Counted from the stretch's first letter, positions 33,892 through 43,658 are shown. The stretch: 64,000 bases of DNA from Rhizobium leguminosarum bv. trifolii WSM2297 (GCF_000271845.1 NZ_JH719395.1:2135131-2199130), one strand, 5' to 3'. Notes: generated by a model not told the origin, from the sequence alone. Translations and numbers: made by a program.

Positions 33892-35217
33892 ATGTCCAAT
33901 CGCCTCAACGCACCCAACGATCTTCGCGCCTTCTGGATGCCGTTCACGGCAAATCGCCAGTTCAAGAAGGAGCCGCGTATGTTCGTCGGCGCCAAGGACA
34001 TGTACTACACGACGCATGACGGACGTCAGGTGCTGGACGGCACGGCCGGCCTCTGGTGCGTCAATGCCGGCCATTGCCGCCCGAAGATCACCGAGGCGAT
34101 CCGCCAGCAGGCCGGCGAGCTCGATTACGCGCCGGCCTTCCAACTCGGCCATCCCAAAGCCTTCGAACTGGCGAACCGTCTCGTCGACATTGCGCCGGAA
34201 GGCCTGAACCACGTCCTCTACACCAATTCCGGATCCGAATCCGTCGAGACGGCGCTCAAGGTGGCGCTCGCCTATCACCGCGTGAAGGGCAACGGTTCGC
34301 GCTTCCGCCTGATCGGTCGCGAGCGCGGTTATCACGGCGTCAATTTCGGCGGCATCTCCGTCGGCGGCATCGTCACCAACCGCAAGATGTTCGGCACGCT
34401 GCTGACCGGCGTCGACCACATGCCGCACACCCACCAGCCCGGCAAGAACAATTTTACCCGCGGCGAGCCGGAACACGGCGGCGACATCGCCACCGAACTG
34501 GAGCGGATCGTCACCCTACACGACGCCTCCACCGTCGCCGCCGTCATCGTCGAGCCGGTGGCCGGCTCCACCGGCGTGTTGATCCCGCCGAAGGGTTACC
34601 TGCAGAAACTGCGCGAGATCTGCACCAAGCACGGCATCCTGTTGATCTTCGACGAGGTCATCACCGGTTTCGGCCGCCTCGGCGCCCCCTTCGCCGCGCA
34701 ATATTACGACGTCAAGCCCGACATGATCACCGCCGCCAAGGGACTGACCAATGGCGTCATTCCGATGGGCGCCGTCTTCGTCACCTCCGAGATCCATGAT
34801 GCCTTCATGAACGGCCCGGAGCACATGATCGAGTTCTTCCACGGCTACACCTATTCCGGCAACCCGATCGCTTCCGCCGCGGCACTTGCCACGCTCGACA
34901 CCTACAAGGACGAGGGCCTGCTCACCCGCGCCGCCGAGCTTTCCGACTACTGGGCCGACGCGTTGCATTCGCTGAAAGACTGCCCCAACGTCGTCGACAT
35001 CAGGAATACCGGCCTGATCGGCGCGATCGAACTCGATCCGATCGCCGGCGAGCCCACCAAGCGCGCCTTCACCGCTTTTCTGAAAGCCTATGAAAGCGGC
35101 CTGCTGATCCGCACCACCGGCGATATCATCGCGCTCTCCCCGCCGCTGATTATCGAGAAGCACCATATCGACGAACTCTTCGGCAAGCTGCGCACCATTC
35201 TGCAGAACAACATCTGA
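33892..35217 (+). CDS. Omega-amino acid:pyruvate aminotransferase (class III)
   Basis: PLP enzyme that transfers the amino group of beta-alanine or similar omega-amino acids to pyruvate. 441 residues. N-S-G-S-E-S-V-E-T-A-L-K binds the PLP phosphate; Y-H-G-V-N-F-G and the I-F-D-E-V-I-T-G-F-G-R motif hold the cofactor Asp; the Schiff-base Lys is in T-A-A-K-G-L-T-N-G. W-M-P-F-T-A-N-R-Q-F at the N-terminus is typical of the beta-alanine-pyruvate subgroup. ATG 33892 follows AGGAGA; an upstream in-frame ATG at 33844 has none. A RutR-like palindrome upstream fits a link with pyrimidine breakdown, which yields beta-alanine. Confidence 0.9.
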   Translation: MSNRLNAPNDLRAFWMPFTANRQFKKEPRMFVGAKDMYYTTHDGRQVLDGTAGLWCVNAGHCRPKITEAIRQQAGELDYAPAFQLGHPKAFELANRLVDIAPEGLNHVLYTNSGSESVETALKVALAYHRVKGNGSRFRLIGRERGYHGVNFGGISVGGIVTNRKMFGTLLTGVDHMPHTHQPGKNNFTRGEPEHGGDIATELERIVTLHDASTVAAVIVEPVAGSTGVLIPPKGYLQKLREICTKHGILLIFDEVITGFGRLGAPFAAQYYDVKPDMITAAKGLTNGVIPMGAVFVTSEIHDAFMNGPEHMIEFFHGYTYSGNPIASAAALATLDTYKDEGLLTRAAELSDYWADALHSLKDCPNVVDIRNTGLIGAIELDPIAGEPTKRAFTAFLKAYESGLLIRTTGDIIALSPPLIIEKHHIDELFGKLRTILQNNI

Positions 35218-35295
35218 GAGATCTCAAGCTTTCCGCATCGCGGCCTGCGCCGGGTTCAAGCCCACGCAGGCCATTGCCGCCGTGATGGGTCGACC

Positions 35296-36210
35296 TCAGG
35301 TCACGGAGGCGACCGAAAGGCAGAGGGCGAATTTTTTCAGGAGCCGGCGGTCGAAGTGCCCTTCATTCCCAAGCATCCATTTTAGTGCGTCGCTCGCGCT
35401 CCACGCCGCCTTGTATGACCGCACCGAGGTGATGGCGTCATAGACATCGCAGATTGTCGCAATGCGCGTGTGGAGGCTCACCTCTCTGCCGGACAACCTG
35501 CGCGGGTAGCCCTTGCCGTCGATGCGCTCGTGGTGATTGAGGCAGACATCGAGAATAATCTCCGACATGCCCTCCTGCCGCGACAGGAAAGCGTGCCCCT
35601 TCTCCGGATGGCCGCGGATCAGGCTGATCTCGTCCTTTTCCAGAGGCCCGGCCTTGTTCAGCACCTCAAGCGGGATTTCCAGCTTGCCGACATCATGCAG
35701 CAAACCCGCGGTACCGAGCATTTGGACCGTATGCTCGTCGAGTGCGAGATGGCGGCTGAACAGGATCATCAGCGCGCTCACCGAAATGGAATGGAGGAAG
35801 GTCACCTCGTCTTTTGATTTCAAACGCGTGACGTTCAGGAAAACCGAGGGATTTTCCTCCATCGACTTGGAGACGGATGAAATCACCGGCGCCACATGCG
35901 CGACGCTGATTGCATCGCCATTCCGCAGCCTCGCGAAAGCCTCTTCCAGCACCTGCACGGATTTCTGGACGGTTTCGCGCGCAGCCTGGATATCGGTCTC
36001 GATGTCTCGGCCCGGCAGGCCGTTGGTATCGAGCCCCTTGCTGGTGTTGATGACCACGCTGGCGGTGCCGTATTTGCGAATTTTCGCGGCATCGACCTCG
36101 CGCCGCAGGGAAAATCTGCGCTTGGACAAAATCGGATCCTGCCACAGGCCCTCGACGGCCTCCACAAACATTCCGATACGCACTTGGCTGGCGTCGATAC
36201 GCTTGAGCAT
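35296..36210 (-). CDS. HD-GYP domain protein (probable cyclic-di-GMP phosphodiesterase)
   Basis: Predicted signalling enzyme of 304 residues. N-terminal DUF3391-like region (about 1-110: I-D-A-S-Q-V-R-I-G-M-F-V); HD-GYP domain about 125-290 with metal/catalytic residues in L-L-H-D-V-G-K-L, R-G-H-P-E-K-G-H and H-H-E-R-I-D-G-K-G-Y-P, and C-D-V-Y-D-A-I-T-S. All hallmark residues are present, so it is probably active against cyclic-di-GMP, affecting motility or exopolysaccharide. No membrane span or receiver domain. It stands alone, convergent with the aminotransferase gene. Confidence 0.9.
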   Translation of the reverse strand: MLKRIDASQVRIGMFVEAVEGLWQDPILSKRRFSLRREVDAAKIRKYGTASVVINTSKGLDTNGLPGRDIETDIQAARETVQKSVQVLEEAFARLRNGDAISVAHVAPVISSVSKSMEENPSVFLNVTRLKSKDEVTFLHSISVSALMILFSRHLALDEHTVQMLGTAGLLHDVGKLEIPLEVLNKAGPLEKDEISLIRGHPEKGHAFLSRQEGMSEIILDVCLNHHERIDGKGYPRRLSGREVSLHTRIATICDVYDAITSVRSYKAAWSASDALKWMLGNEGHFDRRLLKKFALCLSVASVT

Positions 36211-36672
36211 TCAGTCTCTGTTTCCCGATGTCTTTATCTAATTATTTGTATGAGTCTCTTTTTCAATGCTGCGGTATTTTGGGTATCGGAGGATACTACT
36301 GCCACGGGCCAAACTAACGGTTAATGGGAAAGATAAAGACAACCATACAGAGGTGGTTTCGTCTGGGCGGGAGCCCCCCTTGCAACTTCGCCTATGAGAA
36401 ACCGCCGAAAAGCGAAGAAAATGATCGCCTTCGAACGAGTTTCCGCTCGGATCGATCCGATTTCCCTTCCCTTTTGTTATGAACTTGCGAAATCCCGTCA
36501 AAATTCCTAGAAATCCTGTCATGAATCTTCCCGAGTCAAACATGGCCGGCAGGTTCGCTGATCGCGCCCTTGCCGATCGTCCTTGGCACAGCCCGAAGGG
36601 CTGTTGAATGATCGGAAAAACCGGCGCGGCACCTCATCGCGGGTCGAAGGACCCCACCCAAGGAGACAGACT
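36211..36672. other. 462-base intergenic region between divergent genes
   Basis: Separates the HD-GYP gene from the Liv-type binding protein gene and must hold both promoters. Small hairpins are visible (CAGCCC-GAA-GGGCTG at about 36592-36606 and GGGTC-GAAG-GACCC just before the AAGGAG ribosome site). I see no convincing ORF and no motif I can name. Confidence 0.5.
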
Positions 36673-37776
36673 ATGACCCTCAAGACATTGACGGCGACAC
36701 TCGTCGCGTCGCTGGCCTTTGCGCCGCTTGCCCATGCCGATATCACCATCGGCCTGATTGCGCCGCTGACCGGCCCCGTCGCCGCCTACGGCGACCAGGT
36801 GAAGAACGGCGCTCAGACCGCCGTCGACGAGATCAACAAGAAGGGCGGCATTCTCGGCGAGAAGGTCGTGCTCGAACTGGCCGACGACGCCGGCGAACCG
36901 AAGCAGGGCGTTTCTGCCGCCAACAAGGTTGTCGGCGACGGCATTCGCTTTGTCGTCGGCCCGGTGACCTCGGGCGTCGCCATTCCGGTTTCGGACGTGC
37001 TTGCTGAAAACGGCGTGCTGATGGTCACCCCGACGGCGACAGCGCCTGACCTCACCAAGCGTGGTCTCACCAACGTGCTGCGCACCTGCGGCCGCGACGA
37101 CCAGCAGGCCGAAGTCGCCGCCAAATACGTGCTGAAGAATTTCAAGGACAAGCGCGTTGCCATCGTCAACGACAAGGGCGCCTACGGCAAGGGCCTCGCC
37201 GACGCCTTCAAGGCGACGCTGAACGCCGGCGGCATCACCGAAGTCGTCAATGACGCGATCACCCCCGGTGACAAGGATTTCAGCGCGCTCACCACCCGCA
37301 TCAAGTCCGAGAAGGTCGACGTCGTCTATTTCGGCGGCTACCACCCTGAAGGCGGCCTGCTCGCCCGCCAGCTGCATGACCTCGCCACCAACGCCACGAT
37401 CATCGGCGGCGACGGCCTCTCCAACACCGAATTCTGGGCGATCGGCACGGATGCGGCGGCAGGCACGCTGTTCACCAATGCCTCCGACGCCACCAAGAAC
37501 CCGGATTCCAAGGCTGCCGCCGATGCGCTCGCTGCCAAGAACATCCCGGCCGAAGCCTTCACGCTCAACGCCTATGCCGCCGTCGAAGTCCTGAAAGCCG
37601 GCATTGAAAAGGCCGGCAGCGCCGAGGATGCGGAAGCGGTCGCTGCCGCGCTGAAGGACGGCAAGGAGATCCAGACCGCTATCGGCAAAGTCACCTACGG
37701 CGAAACCGGCGACCTCACCTCGCAGAGCTTCTCGCTCTACAAGTGGGAAGCCGGCAAGATCGTCGCTGCCGAATAA
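36673..37776 (+). CDS. Branched-chain amino acid-type ABC transporter substrate-binding protein
   Basis: Periplasmic binding protein of the LivJ/LivK family, 367 residues, signal peptide to A-H-A (residue 22), mature start [13 protein letters not shown]. Conserved [10 protein letters not shown] and Y-G-K-G-L-A-D ligand-loop segments are present. ATG 36673 follows AAGGAG. No permease or ATPase genes are adjacent and a terminator follows directly, so it must work with Liv components encoded elsewhere. Confidence 0.9.
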   Translation: MTLKTLTATLVASLAFAPLAHADITIGLIAPLTGPVAAYGDQVKNGAQTAVDEINKKGGILGEKVVLELADDAGEPKQGVSAANKVVGDGIRFVVGPVTSGVAIPVSDVLAENGVLMVTPTATAPDLTKRGLTNVLRTCGRDDQQAEVAAKYVLKNFKDKRVAIVNDKGAYGKGLADAFKATLNAGGITEVVNDAITPGDKDFSALTTRIKSEKVDVVYFGGYHPEGGLLARQLHDLATNATIIGGDGLSNTEFWAIGTDAAAGTLFTNASDATKNPDSKAAADALAAKNIPAEAFTLNAYAAVEVLKAGIEKAGSAEDAEAVAAALKDGKEIQTAIGKVTYGETGDLTSQSFSLYKWEAGKIVAAE

Positions 37777-37796
37777 GCCGCGACACCGAGACAGCG

Positions 37797-37825
37797 ATCG
37801 GGCGCCATCGGCGCCCGATTTCGTT
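37797..37825 (+). terminator. Rho-independent terminator
   Basis: ATCGGGCGCC (37797-37806) and GGCGCCCGAT (37810-37819) form a 10-bp stem with loop ATC, followed by TTCGTT. Ends the Liv-type binding protein transcript. Confidence 0.75.
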
Positions 37826-37889
37826 GGCGGGCATCGCATGTCGGCGCAGATCGGTTATAACGTTGGAATCGTCCAATGTGAGCAATGCC

Positions 37890-39587
37890 ATGACCGCAAG
37901 TCTCGAACGTCTGATCGACCAGGGCGTCGGCCGCGTGCCGGCCGATATCGTGCTGAAGGGCGGCAGCTTCTTCGATCTCGTCACCGGCGGACTCGTGCAA
38001 TCCGATATTGCCATCGGCAGTGACCGCATCGTCGGCACCTCTGGCAATTACGAAGGCGAAACTGAGATCGATATCTCGGGAAGGATCGTCGTTCCCGGCT
38101 TCATCGACACGCATCTGCACATCGAATCCTCGCTGGTGACGCCGCATGAATTCGACCGCTGTGTTCTGCCTTATGGCGTTACCACCGCGATCTGCGATCC
38201 GCACGAAATCGCAAATGTGCTCGGCAGCGAGGGAATCGAGTTCTTTCTCGAATCCGCGCTGGAGACGATCATGGATATCCGCGTCCAGCTCTCCTCCTGC
38301 GTGCCGGCGACACATCTCGAAACTTCCGGCGCCGACCTGCCGATCGAAAGCCTCCTGCCCTTCCGCCATCATCCGAAGGTCATCGGCCTTGCCGAATTCA
38401 TGAATTTCCCGGGCGTGATCCACAAGGATCCCGTCTGCATGGCCAAGCTCGATGCCTTCCAGGGCGGCCATATCGACGGTCACGCGCCGCTGCTGTCCGG
38501 CAACGACCTGAACGGCTACCTGTCGGCCGGCATCCACACCGAGCACGAATGCACGACTGCACGCGAAGCGTTGGAAAAGATCCGCAAGGGCATGCATATC
38601 CTCGTGCGCGAGGGCTCGGTCTCCAAGGATCTCGCCGCGCTGATCCCCATCATCACCGAGCGGCTTTCTCCCTTCCTCGCGCTCTGCACGGATGATCGCA
38701 ATCCGCTCGATATTGCCGAACAGGGCCATCTCGATCATATGATCCGTACGGCGATCGCGGCGGGTGTCGAGCCCCTGGCGATCTACCGCGCCGCTTCGAT
38801 CTCGGCCGCCCGCGCCTTCGGTCTGAGGGACCGGGGCCTGGTGGCGCCCGGCTGGCGCGCTGATCTCGTGGTTCTCGACAGCCTGGCAAGCTGCCGCGCC
38901 GAAATGGTCTTCTGCGCCGGCCGCCGCGTCACCGACGCGCTCTTTTCCACACGCAGGCCGGTTGCCCCGATCGGCCTCGACAGCGTCAAGGCCCGGCCGG
39001 TCAATGCCGCCCATTTCGGCGTGCCGGCCAGAGAGGGTGAAACATCGGTCATCGGCGTCATGCCGGGCAAGATCATCACCGAGCATCGCCGCTACCGCCT
39101 GCCCGTCAGGGGCAACGAGACATCAGTCGATCTTGCCAACGACATCATCAAGGTCGCCGTCATCGAGCGCCATGGCAAGAACGGCAACCACGCCAACGGC
39201 TTCGTCCAGGGCTTCGGTCTGAAGAAGGGCGCGATCGCCTCCACCGTCGGCCATGACAGCCACAATATTTGCGTCGTTGGGGTCGACGAGGACGACATGG
39301 CGACCGCCGCAAACCGCCTCGGCGAGATCAAGGGCGGCTTCGTCGTCGTCGAGGACGGCCAGGTCACCGGCGAAATCGCCCTGCCGATCGCCGGCCTGAT
39401 GAGCCTCGAGCCTTACGAGACAGTCCGCGATACGCTGCACCATCTGCGCAAGGCCGCCTTCGCGCTCGGCGCCACTCTGGAAGAACCCTTCCTCCAGCTC
39501 GCCTTCCTGCCGCTGCCGGTCATCCCGCACCTGAAGATATCCGACCGCGGCATGGTCGATGTGGACAAGTTCGCGCTGATCGGGTGA
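37890..39587 (+). CDS. ade: Adenine deaminase
   Basis: Deaminates adenine to hypoxanthine in purine salvage. The 565-residue protein belongs to the amidohydrolase-fold Ade family: metal ligands in [27 protein letters not shown] and [15 protein letters not shown] follows; the C-terminal signature [22 protein letters not shown] is complete. ATG 37890 chosen; GTG 37878 is in frame and possible. Lies between a Liv-type binding protein and a decayed toxin-antitoxin pair. Confidence 0.94.
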   Translation: MTASLERLIDQGVGRVPADIVLKGGSFFDLVTGGLVQSDIAIGSDRIVGTSGNYEGETEIDISGRIVVPGFIDTHLHIESSLVTPHEFDRCVLPYGVTTAICDPHEIANVLGSEGIEFFLESALETIMDIRVQLSSCVPATHLETSGADLPIESLLPFRHHPKVIGLAEFMNFPGVIHKDPVCMAKLDAFQGGHIDGHAPLLSGNDLNGYLSAGIHTEHECTTAREALEKIRKGMHILVREGSVSKDLAALIPIITERLSPFLALCTDDRNPLDIAEQGHLDHMIRTAIAAGVEPLAIYRAASISAARAFGLRDRGLVAPGWRADLVVLDSLASCRAEMVFCAGRRVTDALFSTRRPVAPIGLDSVKARPVNAAHFGVPAREGETSVIGVMPGKIITEHRRYRLPVRGNETSVDLANDIIKVAVIERHGKNGNHANGFVQGFGLKKGAIASTVGHDSHNICVVGVDEDDMATAANRLGEIKGGFVVVEDGQVTGEIALPIAGLMSLEPYETVRDTLHHLRKAAFALGATLEEPFLQLAFLPLPVIPHLKISDRGMVDVDKFALIG

Positions 39588-39645
39588 TGGATTCCTTGGC
39601 AAATTCCACGCCAGCGCCTATTTTGCGATATCGCTGGAGCAAATC

Positions 39646-39845
39646 ATGACCAAACTCGAACAGATTGAAAATCCGTGGCCGACCTCGACAAGAAGGAGTT
39701 CGAGGCCTTTTCTACGTGGTTTGAAGCCCTTCAGGCCGAACGCTGGGATCGACAGACGGAAACAGACGCAGCACGCGGCAAGCTCGATCATTTCGCGGAG
39801 AAGGCCTTGGCCGATTTTCGTGCCGGAAAGACAAGGCAGCTTTGA
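39646..39845 (+). pseudogene. Antitoxin-like gene, frameshifted
   Basis: Begins ATG 39646 (M-T-K-L-E-Q-I-E) and, if one A is restored near 39667-39671, continues K-S-V-A-D-L-D-K-K-E-F-E-A-F-S-T-W-F-E-A to TGA 39845, giving 66 residues. The acidic, helical composition and position fit a type II antitoxin. As given, the frame runs into an unrelated translation. Its stop overlaps the toxin-like start (CTTTGA). Confidence 0.6.
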
Positions 39846-40095
39846 AACACCACGCAACACCTGCCTTCTGGCAAGCCTATGACGGCTTGCCTGAACAGAT
39901 ACGGAAGCTGGCCAACCAGCATTTCGATCTGCTCAACGAGATCCCAGACATCCATCTCTGCATTTCAAGCGCGTCGGCCGCTTCTGGTCGGCACGCATAG
40001 GCACGTCCTGGAGAGCTTTGGCCGTCAGGGACGGAGACGATGTCATCTGGTTTTGGGTCGGCTCCCACGCGGATTACGACAAACTTTTAAAATAG
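39842..40095 (+). pseudogene. RelE/ParE-like toxin gene, frameshifted
   Basis: Starts TTG 39842 (M-K-H-H-A-T-P-A-F-W-Q-A-Y-D-G-L-P) and, if one base is restored in GAGATCCC near 39941-39948, continues R-H-P-S-L-H-F-K-R-V-G-R-F-W-S-A-R-I-G then W-R-A-L-A-V-R and a D-V-I-W-F-W-V-G-S-H-A-D-Y-D end; total 84 residues. This is the pattern of RelE-superfamily toxins of the short rhizobial type. As given it stops early at a TAG after 55 codons. Ends three bases from the 3' end of the convergent glucosidase gene. Confidence 0.65.
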
Positions 40096-40098
40096 CCC

Positions 40099-41745
40099 TC
40101 AAATTCGCGCGCAAAATCCCTCGAGCGCTGCAAGCTTCACCGACCCCGTGCCAGCCACCGCCTCGAACCCTGGCATCTCAAGCGGCTCGCCGAGGACCAC
40201 GCCCTCAGGCAGCCGGAACTCCGCCGGCTCGCGGGTTAAGTTGAAAACAAAGAGCAGTTTTTCTCCGTTCTTTTCGCGGGTGAAGACGAGCAGGTCCTGG
40301 TTGGTGTCGATGAACGTCATCCCGCCGTCGAGCAGCGCCGGGTGCCGCTTCCGGAATGCGAGCGTCTTGCGGTAGTGATTGAGCACCGAGCTGCCGCTTT
40401 GCTCCTGGGTGTCCACGGAAAGTGCTGCCTGCTCGTAAGGCACCGGCAGCCAGCTCTTTTCAGCCGAGGTGAAGCCCGCATGCGCCTTGCCCGCCTCCCA
40501 GGGCATCGGCGTGCGGCATCCATCGCGGCCCTTGAAGGCCGGCCAGAAGCGGATGCCGTAGGGATCACGCAGATCTTCGAAGGCAAGCTCCGCCTCCGGC
40601 AACCCGAGCTCCTCGCCCTGATAGAGGCAGATCGAGCCGCGCAGCGCCGAGAGCACCGAGATCGCCAGTTTGGCGATGACGGGCCGCTCTTCTTCCGTCA
40701 GCGCAAAACGGCTGACATGGCGCATGACGTCATGGTTTGAGAAAGCCCAGCAGACCCAGCCATCGGTCACCGACTTCTGGAAGGCTTCGACGCAGCCGCG
40801 AATATGCTCGGCGGCGAAATCCGGCCCCAGCAGGTCGAACGTGTAGCACATATGAAGCTTGTCGCCGCCGCTCGTATAGGCGGCCACCGTCTTCAGCGAA
40901 CGCGCCCCGTCGCCGACCTCACCGACTGTCGTGCGATCTTCGTATTGGTCGAGAAGCACCCGGAAGCGTTTGAGGAAATCGACGTTTTCCGGCTGCGTCT
41001 TATCATAGAGGTGGTTCTGCATGCCGTAGGGATTGCTGTCGGGCGCATCGAGGCCCGCATCATTCTCATCGGGCTCGTGGGGCGGATTGCTTCTGAGCTG
41101 CGTGTCGCAGAAATAATAGTTCACCGTGTCCAGCCGGAAGCCGTCGACGCCGCGGTCGAGCCAGAACTTCACCGTCTCCAGCACCGCATCCTGAACCGCC
41201 TTGCTGTGGAAATTGAGGTCCGGCTGCGAGGTCAGGAAATTGTGCTGATAATATTGCCGGCGCACGCCGTCCCACTCCCAGCCCGGCCCTCCGAAGATCG
41301 ACAGCCAGTTGTTCGGCGCCGTGCCATCCGGCTTCGGATCGGCCCAGACATACCAGTCCGCCTTGGGGTTGGTTCGGCTGGATCGGCTCTCGACGAACCA
41401 GGGATGCCGGTCCGATGTATGTGAGATCACCTGGTCGATGACGACCTTGATGCCGAGCCTGTGCGCCTCGGCCATCATCTCATCGAAATCATCAAGCGTG
41501 CCGAAGATCGGATCGACGTCGCAATAATCGGAAACGTCGTAACCCATGTCGGCCATCGGCGACTTGAAGAAGGGCGAAAGCCAGATCGCGTCGACACCGA
41601 GACTGGCGATATGCGGCAGCCGGCGGGTGATGCCCTTGAGATCGCCGAGCCCGTCGCTGTTCGTGTCCTGAAACGAGCGCGGATAGACCTGATAGATCAC
41701 CGCGCCGCGCCACCAATCCGCATTCCCGCCCGTCTGTAATGCCAT
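40099..41745 (-). CDS. aglA: Alpha-glucosidase, GH13 family
   Basis: Cytoplasmic hydrolase of alpha-glucosides such as sucrose, maltose or trehalulose, 548 residues. GH13 regions: D-V-I-S-H-T-S-D-type segment (V-I-D-Q-V-I-S-H), nucleophile Asp in G-F-R-L-D-T-V-N-Y-Y-F, acid/base Glu in T-V-G-E-V-G-D and Asp in F-S-N-H-D-V-M-R-H. The start M-A-L-Q-T-G-G-N-A-D-W-W-R-G is typical of rhizobial AglA. In S. meliloti aglA belongs to the aglEFGAK transport operon; here no agl transporter genes flank it, so it is solitary or the operon has been rearranged. Confidence 0.88.
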   Translation of the reverse strand: MALQTGGNADWWRGAVIYQVYPRSFQDTNSDGLGDLKGITRRLPHIASLGVDAIWLSPFFKSPMADMGYDVSDYCDVDPIFGTLDDFDEMMAEAHRLGIKVVIDQVISHTSDRHPWFVESRSSRTNPKADWYVWADPKPDGTAPNNWLSIFGGPGWEWDGVRRQYYQHNFLTSQPDLNFHSKAVQDAVLETVKFWLDRGVDGFRLDTVNYYFCDTQLRSNPPHEPDENDAGLDAPDSNPYGMQNHLYDKTQPENVDFLKRFRVLLDQYEDRTTVGEVGDGARSLKTVAAYTSGGDKLHMCYTFDLLGPDFAAEHIRGCVEAFQKSVTDGWVCWAFSNHDVMRHVSRFALTEEERPVIAKLAISVLSALRGSICLYQGEELGLPEAELAFEDLRDPYGIRFWPAFKGRDGCRTPMPWEAGKAHAGFTSAEKSWLPVPYEQAALSVDTQEQSGSSVLNHYRKTLAFRKRHPALLDGGMTFIDTNQDLLVFTREKNGEKLLFVFNLTREPAEFRLPEGVVLGEPLEMPGFEAVAGTGSVKLAALEGFCARI

Positions 41746-42029
41746 CGGCTACATCTCCCGCTTGTTTGCGCTCGCCACACTAAAGCGGAACAAACAAAAG
41801 ACAACCACATCAAGCCGTTATGAAAGAGCTGCTGACGTCGCGACACGTCGTCGCGATCCGACAAGGGGGAGACGTATATAGGCTTGTCCACAACCCCTTT
41901 CCAGCTTCCGGATTTGGGGTTGCAACGCGATTCCTTTGCGATAAGGTGCGCACTGACCTGCACGTAAGAGGTCAAACACCGGGAACAAATGTCTAATAAA
42001 GGCGCAAAGCCTAGGAAGGTGGACCCACC
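41746..42029. other. Divergent promoter region between aglA and the opp operon
   Basis: 284 bases with no gene. CAACCCC (41891-41897) and GGGGTTG (41916-41922) form an inverted repeat with inner TCC/GGA pairing, suitable as an operator or leader hairpin. GGAAGGTGG before ATG 42030 is the oppA ribosome site. Confidence 0.5.
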
Positions 42030-43610
42030 ATGAACCAATTCGCGAAAAAATTTCTCGCCTCCGCAATGCTTGGCACATTGCTGGCGTTTTCAGCCCATGC
42101 GGCGACGCTCAACATTCACAATGGTGGCGACCCGCAATCGCTCGATCCGCAGAAACTCTCCGGCGACTGGGAGAATCGTATCGCCGGCGACATTTTCGAA
42201 GGCCTCGTCACCGAAGACGCCAAGGACAATCCGGTCCCCGGCCAAGCTGAGAGCTGGACGATTTCGCCTGACGGCAAGGTCTATACTTTCAAGCTTCGCG
42301 ACGGCATCAAATGGTCCGATGGCCAGCCGGTAACGGCAGGAGACTTCGTCTTCGCCTTCCAGCGCCTCGTCGACCCGAAGAACGCCGCCGATTATGCCTA
42401 TCTGCAGTTCACCATCAAGAATGCCGAAAAGATCAACAAGGGCGAGATCACCGACCTCAACCAGCTCGGCGTCAAGGCGATCGACGACAAGACGCTGGAG
42501 ATCACCCTTGAAAATCCGACCCCCTATTTCCTCAATGCCCTGATGCATTACACCGCCTATCCGCTGCCCAAGCACGTCGTGGAGGCGAAGGGCCAGGATT
42601 GGGTCAAGATCGGAAACATCGTTACCAACGGTCCTTACAAGCCGGTCGAATGGGTTCCGGGCTCGCATGTCACCACGGTCAAGAACGACCAGTGGTACGG
42701 CACCAAGGACTTGAAGATCGACGGCGCGAAATTCTTCGTGCTCGAGGACCAGGAAGCCGCGCTGAAACGCTACCGTGCCGGCGAATTTGATATCCTCACC
42801 GACTTCCCGACCGACCAGTACGAATGGATGAAGAAGAACCTGCCGGGCCAGGCGCATGTCGCGCCCTTCTCCGGTCTCTACTATTACGTCATCAATTCGA
42901 CCAAGCCGCCTTTCGCCGACAAGCGCGTGCGCCAGGCTCTCTCCATGGCGATCAACCGCGAAGTCATCGGCCCGCAGATTCTCGGCACCGGCGAACTGCC
43001 GGCCTATTCCTGGGTTCCGCCGGGCACGGCAAACTACGGCGAGCCGGCCTACGTCTCCTGGAAGGATCTTCCCTATAAGGACAAGGTCGAAGAGGCCAAG
43101 AAGCTGCTGAAGGAAGCCGGTTTCGGCCCGGATCATCCGCTGACCGCCCAGCTCAAGTACAACACCAACGACAACCATAAACGCATCGCCGTCGCGATTG
43201 CCTCGATGTGGAAGCCGCTTGGCGTCAATGTCGAACTCGTCAATGCCGAGACCAAGGTGCACTACGACCAGTTGCAGCGCGGGGAAGTACAGATCGGCCG
43301 TGCCGGCTGGCTCGCCGACTACAACGATCCGGACAACTTCCTGAACCTTCTGGTCACAGGCGTCCAGATGAACTACGGCCGCTGGTCCAATCCTGAATAC
43401 GACAAGATGATCAAGGACGGCAACGCCGAGACGGATCTCACCAAGCGCGCGGCGATCTTTAAGAAGGCCGAGCAACTGGCGCTGGATGATTCCGCCGCCC
43501 TGCCGATCTACTATTATGTTTCGAAGAACGTCGTCTCACCGAAGATCGAAGGTTTCGTCGATAACATTCAAGACATCCACCGCACCCGCTGGCTGTCGAT
43601 GAAAGAGTAA
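42030..43610 (+). CDS. oppA: Oligopeptide ABC transporter substrate-binding protein
   Basis: Periplasmic peptide-binding protein of SBP family 5; 526 residues with signal peptide to A-H-A-A (about residue 24), mature N-terminus T-L-N-I-H-N-G-G-D-P-Q-S-L-D-P. Family motifs A-E-S-W-T-I-S-P-D-G-K-V-Y-T-F-K-L-R and R-A-G-W-L-A-D-Y-N-D-P are present. First gene of a five-gene operon with two permeases and two ATPases; a strong hairpin follows it. Confidence 0.92.
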   Translation: MNQFAKKFLASAMLGTLLAFSAHAATLNIHNGGDPQSLDPQKLSGDWENRIAGDIFEGLVTEDAKDNPVPGQAESWTISPDGKVYTFKLRDGIKWSDGQPVTAGDFVFAFQRLVDPKNAADYAYLQFTIKNAEKINKGEITDLNQLGVKAIDDKTLEITLENPTPYFLNALMHYTAYPLPKHVVEAKGQDWVKIGNIVTNGPYKPVEWVPGSHVTTVKNDQWYGTKDLKIDGAKFFVLEDQEAALKRYRAGEFDILTDFPTDQYEWMKKNLPGQAHVAPFSGLYYYVINSTKPPFADKRVRQALSMAINREVIGPQILGTGELPAYSWVPPGTANYGEPAYVSWKDLPYKDKVEEAKKLLKEAGFGPDHPLTAQLKYNTNDNHKRIAVAIASMWKPLGVNVELVNAETKVHYDQLQRGEVQIGRAGWLADYNDPDNFLNLLVTGVQMNYGRWSNPEYDKMIKDGNAETDLTKRAAIFKKAEQLALDDSAALPIYYYVSKNVVSPKIEGFVDNIQDIHRTRWLSMKE

Positions 43611-43618
43611 GGGAAAAC

Positions 43619-43647
43619 GGTCCTTCCCGCGCATTGCGGGAAGGACC
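43619..43647 (+). terminator. Hairpin between oppA and oppB
   Basis: GGTCCTTCCCGC (43619-43630) and GCGGGAAGGACC (43636-43647) form a perfect 12-bp stem with a 5-base loop, ending 11 bases before the oppB ATG. No U-run, so it more likely protects or processes mRNA than terminates fully. Confidence 0.7.
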
Positions 43648-43658
43648 GGCCCACGATC

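Noticed and set aside
35240..35270. GGTTCAAGCCC resembling a tRNA T-arm
   Set aside because: No acceptor stem, anticodon arm or D-arm can be fitted around it.
37737..39086. 449-codon open frame opposite adenine deaminase
   Set aside because: Shadow of ade; no ribosome site and no recognisable protein motif.
42090..43475. 461-codon open frame on the minus strand opposite oppA
   Set aside because: Complete overlap with a clear SBP gene; long antisense frames are common in this GC-rich sequence and the product has no domain character.
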